From Pelobacter sp. (GTDB lineage Bacteria; Desulfobacterota; Desulfuromonadia; Geobacterales; Pseudopelobacteraceae), in NCBI GenBank assembly GCA_030824515.1, contig JAVBXN010000056.1:1-47119 (forward strand): a DNA stretch of 47,119 nucleotides, read 5' to 3'. Shown piece after piece: positions 18,584 through 28,377 of this stretch (the stretch's first letter is position 1; every line of letters begins with the position of its first letter). A program made the position numbers and the translations under genes. The notes under the pieces were generated by a model. It saw nothing but the letters and a program-made list of their open reading frames with translations. It made no database searches and was not told the DNA's origin.

Positions 18584-21226
18584 ATGTCAGCTCCCGCCAT
18601 ATTCAAAAGCCAAAACCTGAAAACAAGGACCGCGGTAGCGGTCACACTGATGTTCATCCTGTTCAGTCTCGCCTGCGGCTATCTTGGTGAACGATTCCTG
18701 GAGAATACGATCAGGGAGACAATCGAAACAGCGCAATTCTCGTACGTAAGCGCACTGGCGCAGAGTGTCGATGACAAACTCGGGTTGATCCAGAACGCAC
18801 TGATCAGCTCTGCCTCACAAATTGGAGAGGATGTGGTCACCGACCATGACAAGGCCCAGTATTTCCTCGACGCCCGCTATTCACTGGACTCGCTCTTTCA
18901 GAATGCCATGTTCCTGTTCTCGGCCGATGGCAGGTTGATTGCTGAGAGCCCCTTTATTGCCGGCAGGCGCGACAGGGATATATCCTACCGCGAATATTTC
19001 CGTACAACGATGACAACCGGTAAAGCATTTGTATCCAATCCATTTATTTCCACCCATAATCAGGATCACCCGGTAGTTATCATGACTGCGCCCGTACGGG
19101 CTCCCGACGGGCGCATCATCGCCGTTCTGGCCGGCAGCTTTGACCTGCTGGGAGATAACAACGTGATTGCCGACCTGGCCACCATGAAGAGCGGCAAAAG
19201 CGGTTATGTTTACCTGTTCAGTACCGATCGTACCATGATCATGCACCCTGACCGTTCCAGAATCATGAAGCAGGATACCCCGCCCGGTTCCAATATTTTA
19301 TTCGACAGGGCCATCGCCGGCTTTGAAGGGAGCGGCGAGACGGTCAACTCGCACGGCCGGCGCTTCCTGACATCCTTCAAGAGATTACAAAAAGCTGGGT
19401 GGATACTTGCGGCTAATTTTCCTTCAGAGGAAGCCTATGCGCCGCTTGCCAGCGCCCGCAATTATTATGCTTCGGCATTTGCCGTTCTGGCTGTATTTGT
19501 AGCCGCCGCCGTATGGTTAATGATGCAGCGCTTTCTGGCTCCGCTGGACATCATGGCGCGCCACCTCAGACGTCCGGATTCTGCCGGTTCCCGCCTTCCC
19601 GAGTCATTCACCGGCAATGACGAGATCGGTTGTCTGGCCCGGTCGTTCAACAGCATGGTGGAACTGCAGGAACGTCAGCGTCAGATATTGCGGTCAACTG
19701 ATGCGATGTATGCGGATATATTCGAACATATCGGGGTAGGAGTGTCCCTGATCAGCCCGGAGATGAAAATTCTTTCCATGAATCCGGTCATGCGAAAATG
19801 GTTCCCTAATATCAAACAGGGGGATCCGCGGGAGTGCTTCATGCTTTTCAATGACCCTCCCGAGACAGAGCCTTGCCACTATTGCCCCACCATCAAAACG
19901 CTCCGGGATGGACAGACCCACGAAGCGGTCACCATGACTCCGACTCCGGACGGCATCCGCAACTACAAGGTGGTTTCGTCTCCGGTATGTGACGGGACTG
20001 GAACTGTAGTTTCGGCTATCGAAGTCGTGGAGGACATCACCGACCACGTCAATTTCGAGCAGGGCTTGAGAGAGGCAAAGCAAGCGGCTGAATCCGCCAA
20101 TCGCACCAAGAGCGAATTTCTGGCCAACATGAGCCATGAGATCCGCACCCCGATGAACGGTATCATAGGCATGGCACAACTGCTGGGCATGACCGAACTG
20201 ACCGAAGAGCAGAAGGAATATCTGGGATATATCGAGTCATCGGGTCGCAACCTGCTGACCCTGATCAACGATATTCTTGATCTCTCCAAAATCGAATCCG
20301 GCAAGATCGAGCTGGAGCATGCCGAATTCTCTCTGGAACAGGCTATCAGGGATGTCATCAACACCCAGATATCGGAAATCCGGGCAAAACACCTCGGAAT
20401 AAACTGTATAATCGCTTCCGAAATTCCGCTACCCGTTCATGGAGACCAGCTCCGTTTCAAGCAGATCATGCTCAATCTGATAGGTAACGCGATCAAGTTT
20501 ACGGAACAGGGTGAGATTACCGTCTCAGCAACAATTGAAAGCCTGGTAGATGACATGGTCATCGTCAACATCAGCGTACGTGATACCGGCATCGGTATTG
20601 CTCCTGAGCAGCATGAAAAAATCTTCGGCGCATTCAACCAGGCTGACGCTTCAACCACGCGCCGCTACGGCGGTACCGGCCTGGGGTTGACCATCTGCCG
20701 TCGCCTGGTCGAGTTGATGGGTGGCAGCATCGGCGTCAAAGGTTCTGAAGGAAAAGGAAGTACCTTCCATATCTCTCTGCCATTCGAAGTCGCTGCGCTC
20801 GCGGAGCCAATATCTGCTGCACATGACATTCAATACTTTAAGGAAGGCCTTCCGCTCTCGATCCTGGCTGTCGAGGACAATCCCACCAATCAAAAATTCA
20901 TCGTCGCGCTCCTGCGCAAGTCCGGTCATAAAGTCACCTGCAGCAGCAACGGCAGACAGGCGCTTGAGGCCTGGCGCACCTCTCATTTTGACTGCATCCT
21001 GATGGATATCCAGATGCCGGTCATGGGGGGCGTAGAGGCATTGCAACAGATTCGTAAAGATGAAAACGGCAGCGGCAGGCATGTCCCGGTGATCGCCTTG
21101 ACCGCTCACGCGCTCAATGGGGATCAGGAACGTTTTTTGGCGCAGGGATTTGACGGGTATCTGACAAAACCGTTGCGGATTGAAAAGTTGGTCGAACAGC
21201 TGAATCAGTTGCAGTCCCGGCATTGA
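18584..21226 (+). CDS. Cache-domain hybrid sensor histidine kinase
   Basis: The 880-residue membrane kinase has a helix at about 17-35, a double-Cache periplasmic sensor (about 40-285), a second helix (295-317), HAMP, and a PAS domain (about 372-490). The PAS contains the Cys motif ECFMLFND...EPCHYCP. The kinase core follows ([15 protein letters not shown], His518), then an ATPase domain ([19 protein letters not shown]) and a C-terminal receiver ([21 protein letters not shown]). The PAS Cys motif also occurs in the next protein, which suggests related redox or metal sensing. It precedes the GGDEF gene by about 30 bases and is probably its signalling partner. Confidence 0.93.
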   Translation: MSAPAIFKSQNLKTRTAVAVTLMFILFSLACGYLGERFLENTIRETIETAQFSYVSALAQSVDDKLGLIQNALISSASQIGEDVVTDHDKAQYFLDARYSLDSLFQNAMFLFSADGRLIAESPFIAGRRDRDISYREYFRTTMTTGKAFVSNPFISTHNQDHPVVIMTAPVRAPDGRIIAVLAGSFDLLGDNNVIADLATMKSGKSGYVYLFSTDRTMIMHPDRSRIMKQDTPPGSNILFDRAIAGFEGSGETVNSHGRRFLTSFKRLQKAGWILAANFPSEEAYAPLASARNYYASAFAVLAVFVAAAVWLMMQRFLAPLDIMARHLRRPDSAGSRLPESFTGNDEIGCLARSFNSMVELQERQRQILRSTDAMYADIFEHIGVGVSLISPEMKILSMNPVMRKWFPNIKQGDPRECFMLFNDPPETEPCHYCPTIKTLRDGQTHEAVTMTPTPDGIRNYKVVSSPVCDGTGTVVSAIEVVEDITDHVNFEQGLREAKQAAESANRTKSEFLANMSHEIRTPMNGIIGMAQLLGMTELTEEQKEYLGYIESSGRNLLTLINDILDLSKIESGKIELEHAEFSLEQAIRDVINTQISEIRAKHLGINCIIASEIPLPVHGDQLRFKQIMLNLIGNAIKFTEQGEITVSATIESLVDDMVIVNISVRDTGIGIAPEQHEKIFGAFNQADASTTRRYGGTGLGLTICRRLVELMGGSIGVKGSEGKGSTFHISLPFEVAALAEPISAAHDIQYFKEGLPLSILAVEDNPTNQKFIVALLRKSGHKVTCSSNGRQALEAWRTSHFDCILMDIQMPVMGGVEALQQIRKDENGSGRHVPVIALTAHALNGDQERFLAQGFDGYLTKPLRIEKLVEQLNQLQSRH

Positions 21227-21255
21227 GTCGGATTTTCCGTAAATGGGGAGCTATC

Positions 21256-23019
21256 ATGAAAATGGTATCAGAAATCAACCTGCAGGGACTCCAGATTCTT
21301 GTGGTCGAAGATGACCCGGCATCTTCCACGCTGATTTCCCGCATACTCGGCAAATATGGCGCCGTTGTCGATACCGCCAACAATGGTGGCACGGCACTGG
21401 CCATGTTTGAAGAGAAACGTTACCCGATCATCGTGACCGATATCTGCATGCCGAACATGGATGGCCTGGAGCTGGTGGCACGGATCAGGCAGCTTGATAA
21501 AAACACCCAGATCATAGCCACTTCCGCAAATCGCGAAACAGGCTGTCTTATCTCGGCAATCGAACTCGGTTTCAACGACTACTTCCTGAAACCGCTCGAA
21601 ATCGAGAAACTGCTGTGGGCGGTCAAACGCTGCGCGGATACCGTTGCCGACCGGCAAAAACTTGAAGACGAACAGCAGAAATTTCGGACCGTTGTCGAGT
21701 GCCTGGGGGAAGGCTTGACGATCAAGGACCTCGATTACCGGATCGTTTACCAGAATAAAGCCATGACCGATCTGTTTGGCAATCATGTCGGAAAGCCCTG
21801 CTTCGGCATTTTCGGCCTGGACTCCCCCTGCGATGGCTGTCCGACCGTAATGGCCATGACGGACGGAGCCACGCATAACTCCCGACGCTCCTGCCGGATC
21901 AACAGAAAGACCACTCATATTGAAAGCACCGCTTCACTGCTGCGCAATGCCCGCGGAGCAGTCACCGGCAGCGTCGAGATCATTCGCGACATAAGTGGCC
22001 GTGTGCAAAACGAACATCTGATCGGCAACATCGCAAAAGGGGTGTCGGCCAAAGTTGGCGCGGAGTACCTGGCCTCGCTGACTTCCTACCTGACTGAAGC
22101 GCTGGAAATGGATTATGCCCTGGTGGGCGAACTGAACAACGATAGAACCAGCGCGCAGGCGCTGGCCTTCAGCTGCGCGGGAAAACCTGCGGAACTCTTC
22201 ACTTATGACCTGAAATGTTCTCCCTGTGCCATGGCAATCAGCTCAGGAATCCAGGTATTTCCGGAAAATGTAGCGAAACTCTTCCCCGAAGCCACAATCT
22301 TGAGCAACCTGTCGATTCAAAGCTACTGCGGCGCCCCTCTGATTGATTCCAAGGGGGTCGCAATCGGTATCCTCTGTACCTTTCATAAAGATCCGATCGA
22401 AAACCCGGAACTGGTCAGCGACATTATCCGCATCTTTGCCAGCCGCGCGGCGGCCGAACTGGAGCGGCTCAAAAACGAGCAGACCATCCGCGACATGGCC
22501 TTCCACGATCATCTTACCGGCCTGGCCAATCGCAGACTGTTCGAGGACCGACTGGCCCAGAGTATCGCAAAAGCCCGCCGGAACCGCGAAAAATTCGGCC
22601 TGATTTATCTTGACCTGGACCGTTTCAAACAGATCAATGACACTTTCGGCCACGAGACCGGCGACCAGGTGCTTATAATCACAGCCGAGCGGATTCGCCA
22701 ATGTTGCCGACGGAATTATGACACCATCAGCCGGCATGGCGGTGACGAGTTTTTCATTATTATCGAGGAGATCAATGGTGGCGAAAGTCTGGCTGAAATC
22801 GCCGAATCATTGTGTCATAAAATCGAGGAGCCGCTGGAGCTGGCAGGCAGGCAACTTCGCACCAGTGCCAGCATCGGTATCTCCGTCTATCCGGATGACG
22901 GAGATGACTCAATGGAACTGGAAATGGCCGCCGACCTGGCCATGTATACCGCCAAGCAGGCCGGCAGAAACACCTTCCGCTTTGCTGCGAAAGCCGTCGG
23001 AGAGATACCTCCCGCCTGA
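21256..23019 (+). CDS. Response regulator with PAS, GAF and GGDEF domains (diguanylate cyclase)
   Basis: The 587-residue protein has an N-terminal receiver (VVEDDPASS, TDICMPNMDG), a PAS domain with CFGIFGLDSPCDGCP, a GAF domain (about 265-410) and a C-terminal GGDEF domain. The active-site sequence RHGGDEFF is intact and the upstream RNYD fits the inhibitory RxxD site, so it should make c-di-GMP with product feedback. I placed the start at the ATG at 21256 (GGGGAG upstream); a TTG at 21223 overlaps the kinase stop. No membrane segment is present. It is most likely phosphorylated by the adjacent hybrid kinase. Confidence 0.93.
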   Translation: MKMVSEINLQGLQILVVEDDPASSTLISRILGKYGAVVDTANNGGTALAMFEEKRYPIIVTDICMPNMDGLELVARIRQLDKNTQIIATSANRETGCLISAIELGFNDYFLKPLEIEKLLWAVKRCADTVADRQKLEDEQQKFRTVVECLGEGLTIKDLDYRIVYQNKAMTDLFGNHVGKPCFGIFGLDSPCDGCPTVMAMTDGATHNSRRSCRINRKTTHIESTASLLRNARGAVTGSVEIIRDISGRVQNEHLIGNIAKGVSAKVGAEYLASLTSYLTEALEMDYALVGELNNDRTSAQALAFSCAGKPAELFTYDLKCSPCAMAISSGIQVFPENVAKLFPEATILSNLSIQSYCGAPLIDSKGVAIGILCTFHKDPIENPELVSDIIRIFASRAAAELERLKNEQTIRDMAFHDHLTGLANRRLFEDRLAQSIAKARRNREKFGLIYLDLDRFKQINDTFGHETGDQVLIITAERIRQCCRRNYDTISRHGGDEFFIIIEEINGGESLAEIAESLCHKIEEPLELAGRQLRTSASIGISVYPDDGDDSMELEMAADLAMYTAKQAGRNTFRFAAKAVGEIPPA

Positions 23020-23029
23020 ACGCGACACC

Positions 23030-23854
23030 CTACCCGCAACTCCCCATGGTAGCCAGACCATAGAGCAGCTCCGGACGATAGTCCGGCACTTCGCCCGCAT
23101 ACATCAACTGATTGCTTCCTCCGCCCCGCATTCCATGGCAGCTGAAAATCGAGCCGGCCGCGCGATTGGAGTCCGGTGAATCTATGAATACTTTCACATC
23201 TCCTGGAATCATTTGCAGTGCCGCTTCAATAAGCTCCCCGGCGGTGCCGCCGTCCAACGCCGAAAACGGGCCGATCTGCATTGCATCACCGCAGGGCTGA
23301 ATTCCGGCGAAACCAGCTGCGCTGCTTAACATGCGGCCTCGTTCCAGCGTTGCTGCCAACAACTGACTGCGCCGGTCGCCCCACGCCTGGCTGTCGATGT
23401 CGATGACCGACGAAAGGGCCGAACCGCCCACGATCTCACCACCGTGGAAAGGAGCACGGCCGAGTCCCGTTCCCACCCAGCGGGTTATGGTATCAATCGA
23501 ACGAAAACCATGCTTTTCGTAGAGCGACTTGCCCATATTCGAGGCGGTCAGCCAGACCGTTTCGACCTTCTCCGAACGCAGCGCCTGCAGAGTCTGAATA
23601 AACAATCGTTCTCCAACCCCCTGCCCACGGCATTCCCCCGCCACAATCAGATTACCGATCCAGCCGCTGCGGCCATGCTTGAGCGATGTCGCAAAACCGG
23701 CAATTTCTCCCAGCTTAGCACGTGCGGCAAAGCATCCTTGCGGAAACCGCGACAGCAGAAATTCCAGCTCCCAGCATTCCGCAATCCAGTTTTCCATAGC
23801 GGCCAGCTCCAAAAAGGCGGAGATGTCCCTATGCCTGAAAGGCTCGATCGTCAT
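23030..23854 (-). CDS. GNAT-family N-acetyltransferase coupled to nifB
   Basis: The 274-residue protein has an N-terminal GNAT domain with the acetyl-CoA loop GNLIVAGECRGQGVGERL and the later NMGKSLYEKHGF. A C-terminal second domain (about 150-274) resembles the Acetyltransf_18-type extension, with VFIDSPDSNRAAG. The start ATG overlaps the nifB stop (ATGA), so its translation depends on nifB and it falls under the same sigma-54/leader control. Its substrate is unknown. Such tight coupling to nifB suggests, but does not prove, a job linked to nitrogenase maturation. Confidence 0.87.
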   Translation of the reverse strand: MTIEPFRHRDISAFLELAAMENWIAECWELEFLLSRFPQGCFAARAKLGEIAGFATSLKHGRSGWIGNLIVAGECRGQGVGERLFIQTLQALRSEKVETVWLTASNMGKSLYEKHGFRSIDTITRWVGTGLGRAPFHGGEIVGGSALSSVIDIDSQAWGDRRSQLLAATLERGRMLSSAAGFAGIQPCGDAMQIGPFSALDGGTAGELIEAALQMIPGDVKVFIDSPDSNRAAGSIFSCHGMRGGGSNQLMYAGEVPDYRPELLYGLATMGSCG

Positions 23855-24720
23855 GGCGCCGGGCAAGCCGCCTCAGCAATGGTCAGGTTGAGATCCTGGC
23901 CAATCAGACCGATCGCATCTGCGCGGCACTGCTTGCAGTGGGCAAACTGACCGATGATCCCCTCGTTGGCTTTTTTGACCTCTGCCAGGTACTCTTCGCT
24001 GGGACGTGTGATATGGGCCAGCTCGGCCTGGGGAATGATCGGCATGATGTTCATGACAAAGGCGCCCAGCTCCTTGACCCGTGCCGCGATCAGAGGTATC
24101 TGGCTGTCGTTGACTCCCGGCGTCAGAACCGAATTGATCTTGATCGTCATCCCCAGCTCCCCTGCCCGCTTGACCCCTTCAAACTGGTTCGCAATCAGGA
24201 TCTTCGCCCCTTCCACACCGCTGTAGTGCTTGCCGTGGTAGATCACATGGTTGTAAATCTGTGCGCCGATTTCCGCATCGACGGCGTTGATAGTCACGGT
24301 CAGGCTGTGCAGCCCCAGTTCATACAGGCGGTCGATCGATTCCGGCAGCAGCAGCCCGTTGGTGCTCAGGCAGAGCATCAGATCGGGAAATTCCTTCTTG
24401 ACCATCTCGAAGGTTTCGAAGGTCTCTTCGTTGGCCAACGGATCGCCCGGTCCGGCAATACCGATCACCTTGATGATCGGCCCGACCACCGGACTGGCCA
24501 TCACTTCACGCACCTTGGCAATCGCCTCCAACGGCGTCAGGAGCCGGCTGGTTACACCGGGACGCGACTCGTTGGCACAATCGTGCTTTCGTGAACAGTA
24601 GCCGCACTTGATGTTGCATTTGGGCGCCACCGCCAGATGCATGCGCCCGTTTTTATGATGATTGCCACCAAAGCAGGGGTGCCCCTGGATCTTGTTCTTC
24701 ATCTCGCATGCTGTAGCCAT
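23851..24720 (-). CDS. nifB: FeMo-cofactor biosynthesis radical SAM protein NifB (short form)
   Basis: NifB fuses two [4Fe-4S] clusters and inserts the central carbide to make NifB-co, the FeMo-co precursor. The 289-residue product has HPCFGGNHHKNGRMHLAVAP followed by the radical SAM motif CNIKCGYC and the conserved KHDCANESRPGVTS. The C-terminal ligand pair CKQCRADAIG is also visible. It ends after the core and lacks the C-terminal NifX-like domain found in many proteobacterial NifB proteins, as in archaeal and clostridial short forms. AAGGAG lies upstream of the ATG. It has its own sigma-54 promoter and terminator leader, and a GNAT gene follows with overlap. Confidence 0.97.
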   Translation of the reverse strand: MATACEMKNKIQGHPCFGGNHHKNGRMHLAVAPKCNIKCGYCSRKHDCANESRPGVTSRLLTPLEAIAKVREVMASPVVGPIIKVIGIAGPGDPLANEETFETFEMVKKEFPDLMLCLSTNGLLLPESIDRLYELGLHSLTVTINAVDAEIGAQIYNHVIYHGKHYSGVEGAKILIANQFEGVKRAGELGMTIKINSVLTPGVNDSQIPLIAARVKELGAFVMNIMPIIPQAELAHITRPSEEYLAEVKKANEGIIGQFAHCKQCRADAIGLIGQDLNLTIAEAACPAP

Positions 24721-24742
24721 GGATTAATCTCCTTCCAAAATG

Positions 24743-24781
24743 AAAACGCCCGCGGGAGGTTTTCCCACGGGCGCCGTTGCC
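24743..24781 (-). terminator. nifB leader terminator overlapped by a GGC-hexaloop-GCC hairpin
   Basis: On the minus strand GGC-AACGGC-GCC (24781-24770) shares its 3' arm with an 11-bp terminator (arms 24773-24763 and 24757-24747) followed by UUUU and, after two bases, another UUUU. The predicted sigma-54 start is about seven bases before the hexaloop hairpin, so the element sits at the very 5' end of the message. Confidence 0.8.
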
Positions 24782-24799
24782 TGTACTGGCAGGTTCAAA

Positions 24800-24814
24800 G
24801 CATAGAATGTGCCA
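24800..24814 (-). promoter_or_regulatory. Sigma-54 promoter of nifB
   Basis: The minus strand reads TGGCACATTCTATGC, with GG and GC exactly ten bases apart. The predicted start is near 24788. Confidence 0.85.
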
Positions 24815-25043
24815 GCTTATGGATAGCATCTCGTAACCACCTTGAAACATGGGGAAACCAAGATACTGAGTGAGCCATAGCAGATCGATTTCAAGACCAA
24901 TCTGTCGTTTACAGCAGATTTCAGACTTTTACCGCTTCATGCAATGCATATTTATTAAGCAGAACTACTGTCGGATTACTCCTTGCATGCGACTATTCTC
25001 CGTTACTCCGTTTCCCCGTGTTATTCAAAGATTGGATGTGAAC

Positions 25044-25949
25044 ATGTTCAACCACTATAACCTCGATGAAATCCGCGATCGCGCCCGGGCCGCCTTTATC
25101 GGCATGGCGATCGGCGATGCGCTGGGAGCCACGGTCGAGTTCATGACCGCCTCAGAGATTGCCTCAAAATACGGCACATTCAGGGATATCGTCGGTGGCG
25201 GCTGGCTGCGGCTCAAGCCGGGCCAGGTGACTGACGACACCCAGATGGCGCTCTGCATCGCCAGGGCCATCGTCAAGAGCCAGGCCTGGTCGTTGGGAGC
25301 GGTTGCCGACAATTTTGCCGACTGGCTGAAATCGCGGCCGGTGGATTGCGGCGATACCTGCCGCAAGGGCATCCGGGCCTACATGCTGCACGGTACCATG
25401 GAAACCCCGCCCAACGAGTGGGATGCCGGCAACGGCGCCGCGATGAGGATGCTCCCGGTAGCGCTTTTTTCACTGCCGGACGGGGAACTGCTCAGAAAAT
25501 ACACACTGGAGCAGGCGCACCTGACCCATAACAACCCGGTTTCCGATGCGGCCTGCATCTGCCTGGGGGAACTGCTGCACCTGGCGATTTGCGGAGCCGA
25601 GAAAAGCCGCCTGCGGCGGCAGGTGGACGGGTTGACTTCGCGCTTTCCAACCTTTGCCTTCCATCCCTATCGCGGCCTGGCCAGCGGATACGTGGTCGAT
25701 ACGCTGCAGACGGTGTTCCACTGGTTTTTTCGTGGCAAGAGTTTCGAAGAGTGCCTGGTCGGGACCGTCAACCAGGGGGGTGATGCGGATACGACCGGCG
25801 CGATCTGCGGCATGCTGGCCGGAGCCTATTACGGCATGGAGGGCATACCGCAGAGGTGGCTTAAAAAGATGGACCGGGCGGTGATCGCCGAGATCGAGAG
25901 CGTGACAGTAAAACTGGTGGCGGCCAGTCCGCTGGGAACGGTTTTCTGA
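25044..25949 (+). CDS. draG: ADP-ribosylglycohydrolase, DraG-like
   Basis: DraG removes ADP-ribose from the NifH arginine and so reactivates nitrogenase. The 301-residue protein has the family motifs GMAIGDALGATVEFMT, TDDTQMAL (metal-binding aspartates), GNGAAMRMLP and NQGGDADTTGAICGMLAG (second metal-ligand set). The ATG at 25044 gives a normal N-terminus; upstream in-frame sequence does not look coding, and the ribosome site (GGAT) is weak. It is divergent from nifB. No draT transferase is visible in the window. Other ADP-ribosylglycohydrolases share the fold, so the NifH target rests on the nif context. Confidence 0.88.
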   Translation: MFNHYNLDEIRDRARAAFIGMAIGDALGATVEFMTASEIASKYGTFRDIVGGGWLRLKPGQVTDDTQMALCIARAIVKSQAWSLGAVADNFADWLKSRPVDCGDTCRKGIRAYMLHGTMETPPNEWDAGNGAAMRMLPVALFSLPDGELLRKYTLEQAHLTHNNPVSDAACICLGELLHLAICGAEKSRLRRQVDGLTSRFPTFAFHPYRGLASGYVVDTLQTVFHWFFRGKSFEECLVGTVNQGGDADTTGAICGMLAGAYYGMEGIPQRWLKKMDRAVIAEIESVTVKLVAASPLGTVF

Positions 25950-26008
25950 AGCTGAAGTCTCTGCCGTTTCCGCTTGACGCTGCCGGTGCTACGGGCTACA
26001 ACACCTCC

Positions 26009-28252
26009 ATGGACCTACTCAAAAATCTCAATCCGCCCCAGAAAGAGGCCGTGCTGCATGGCGAGGGGCCGCTCCTGATCCTTGCCGGAGCCGGCTCCGG
26101 CAAGACCCGCGTCATCACCAACCGCATCGCCCACCTGATCCGCGAGCGGGGGGTGCGCCCCTGGAACATCCTGGCGGTGACCTTCACCAACAAGGCCGCC
26201 CGCGAGATGGCCGAGCGGGTGCAGCGCCTGCTGGGGGGGGGCGATACGCCGCTGATATCAACCTTTCACGCCGCCTGCGGCCGTATCCTGCGCCGCGACA
26301 TCCATCAGCTCGGTTTCCAGTCCTCTTTTGCGATTTACGACGACCGCGACAGCGACCGGCTGCTTAAGGACGTGATCGGCGAACTTGACCTGGATGAGAA
26401 GCGCTTCGAGGTCAAGGGGGTTTCCTCGCGCATCGACTCGTTCAAAAACCGCGGGCTTTTTCCCGAGGAGATCGGTTCGATCCCCCCCGGCGACGTTTAC
26501 AACCAGCGGGTGGTAGAGATCTATTCCGCCTATCAGGAGCGGCTCAAAAAATGTAATGCGCTGGATTTCGGCGACCTGATGATCCAGACCGTACGATTGC
26601 TGACCCGTTTCCCGGAAGTATGCAACTATTACCGCGAACGCTTCCAGTGGATCCTGGTTGATGAATACCAGGACACTAACCCGGTGCAGTACCACCTGAT
26701 CCGCCTGTTGGCCGGCGAACGGCAGAACCTGTGCGTGGTGGGCGATGACGACCAGTCGATCTATTCCTGGCGCGGAGCCGATATCCGCAACATCCTGGAG
26801 TTCGAGAAGGACTTCCCCGGAGTCAAGATCATCCGCCTGGAACAGAACTATCGCTCCACCGCCACCATCCTGGCGGCAGCCGGTGAGGTGGTCAAACAGA
26901 ATTTCGGCCGCAAGGGCAAGACGCTCTGGACCGAGAATCCCCAGGGGGAGCCGATCCGCTACGAGCGGGTCGAATCCGACCGCGAGGAAGCGCGCTTCGT
27001 CTGCCGAGAGATCGCCCGCCTGCGCGGCAGCGGAATCCCGCTGGATGAGATCGCGGTCTTTTACCGCACCAACGCCCAGTCGCGGCTGATCGAGGAGGCG
27101 CTGGTGGGCGAGGCGCTTCCCTATCACATCGTGGGAGGAGTGCGCTTCTATGCCCGCATGGAGGTCAAGGACATCCTGGCCTATCTGCGGGTGCTGGACA
27201 ATCCGGCCGACGAGGTTTCCCTGAAGCGGATCATCAATGTACCGGCACGCGGAATCGGCAACAGCACCGTTGACAAGATCTCGCAGCTGGCGGCCACCCG
27301 CGATGTCAGCTTTTCCGAAGCCATGCGCGAGGCTGCCATGGACGGGCTGCTGACGACCGGCCCGCGAGGCAGAGTGGTCTCTTTTGTCGCGATGTTGGAG
27401 CGCTTCCGGGATCTGTCCGGAAACAGCAACCTGGCGGAGCTGGCCAGGACCGTTATGCAGGAGAGCGGTTATCTGACCCGACTGAAGGACAGCAGAGTCG
27501 ATGACGATGCCGAACGGCTGGAGAACCTGGAGCAGCTGCTGGCGGCGATCGAGGAGTTCAGCGAGAAGAATTCCGGCGCCGGTCTGTCGGAGTTTCTGGA
27601 GCAGGTATCACTGGTGTCGGACCTGGAGCAGGGGGAGAGCGGCAAAGCGTCGGTGACGCTGATGACCCTGCACGCCGCCAAGGGACTGGAGTTCCGGGCG
27701 GTCTTCATGATTGGCATGGAGGAGCGGCTCTTTCCGCATGTGCGCTCGCTGGACGACCTGGACGGCATGGAGGAGGAACGCCGGCTCTGTTACGTCGGAA
27801 TGACCCGCGCCCGCGAACGCCTCTACCTGCTCAACGCCAGGCGCCGTTACCTGTTCGGCCAGGAACAGAACAACCCGCCATCACGCTTCCTGAAGGATAT
27901 CCCCTCAGAGCTGATCGAGGATGGGGGAACTGCAAGCGTATTTTCCCGCAGGGGCGAAGCGTTGCCTCGCCCGGAGCCAGATTGGGCGATCCAACGGATC
28001 GCCACTACAGATTCAACTTCCCACAACCTGTCAATGGTATCAGCTGCATCCAACGAGCTGGAAGTCATCCCGGAACCGCCCGATGAAAATGACGGGGTTT
28101 CCATCGGCATGCGCGTCAGGCACGGGAAGTTCGGCGTTGGAACCATCCGCAAGATCGAGGGGGAAGGCGATGGACAAAAAGTTATCGTCTGGTTCAACTC
28201 GGTCGGCCCCAAGAAGTTGATGCTCCGTTTTGCCGGCCTGGAACGGGCCTGA
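26009..28252 (+). CDS. ATP-dependent DNA helicase, PcrA/UvrD family
   Basis: This superfamily 1 helicase unwinds DNA 3' to 5' in repair and replication restart. The 747-residue protein has the typical start MDLLKNLNPPQKEAVLHGEG, Walker A AGAGSGKTRVITNRI, Walker B VDEYQDTNPVQY, GDDDQSIYSWRGAD, QNYRST, TLHAAKGLEF and YVGMTRARE. A C-terminal Tudor-like tail (GMRVRHGKFGVGTI, KLMLRFAGLERA) is typical of PcrA/UvrD. Length is normal. It begins about 60 bases after draG but is probably independent. Confidence 0.95.
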   Translation: MDLLKNLNPPQKEAVLHGEGPLLILAGAGSGKTRVITNRIAHLIRERGVRPWNILAVTFTNKAAREMAERVQRLLGGGDTPLISTFHAACGRILRRDIHQLGFQSSFAIYDDRDSDRLLKDVIGELDLDEKRFEVKGVSSRIDSFKNRGLFPEEIGSIPPGDVYNQRVVEIYSAYQERLKKCNALDFGDLMIQTVRLLTRFPEVCNYYRERFQWILVDEYQDTNPVQYHLIRLLAGERQNLCVVGDDDQSIYSWRGADIRNILEFEKDFPGVKIIRLEQNYRSTATILAAAGEVVKQNFGRKGKTLWTENPQGEPIRYERVESDREEARFVCREIARLRGSGIPLDEIAVFYRTNAQSRLIEEALVGEALPYHIVGGVRFYARMEVKDILAYLRVLDNPADEVSLKRIINVPARGIGNSTVDKISQLAATRDVSFSEAMREAAMDGLLTTGPRGRVVSFVAMLERFRDLSGNSNLAELARTVMQESGYLTRLKDSRVDDDAERLENLEQLLAAIEEFSEKNSGAGLSEFLEQVSLVSDLEQGESGKASVTLMTLHAAKGLEFRAVFMIGMEERLFPHVRSLDDLDGMEEERRLCYVGMTRARERLYLLNARRRYLFGQEQNNPPSRFLKDIPSELIEDGGTASVFSRRGEALPRPEPDWAIQRIATTDSTSHNLSMVSAASNELEVIPEPPDENDGVSIGMRVRHGKFGVGTIRKIEGEGDGQKVIVWFNSVGPKKLMLRFAGLERA

Positions 28253-28270
28253 TCCTGACACTTATCCCGG

Positions 28271-28298
28271 TTGACATAATCCGGTATCCGGTTAATAT
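28271..28298 (+). promoter_or_regulatory. Sigma-70 promoter of the HEAT/HD-GYP operon
   Basis: A perfect TTGACA (28271-28276) and TAATAT (28293-28298) are separated by 16 bases. The start would lie about 70 bases before the GTG at 28378. Confidence 0.6.
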
Positions 28299-28377
28299 TG
28301 AAAGTGGTTTTACCGTCTGATAACGGCATGCCCTTTTCTGAAATTTGTTTGACGGGACAGCAGCTCCGGGAGCCTTT

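Noticed and set aside
24770..24796. A second (P1) hexaloop upstream of the nifB leader hairpin, TGCC-AGTACA-GGCA
   Set aside because: It overlaps the main hexaloop stem, its loop has A rather than G at position 4, and its 5' arm would lie upstream of the predicted transcription start. No equivalent is clear before nifV or nifH1.
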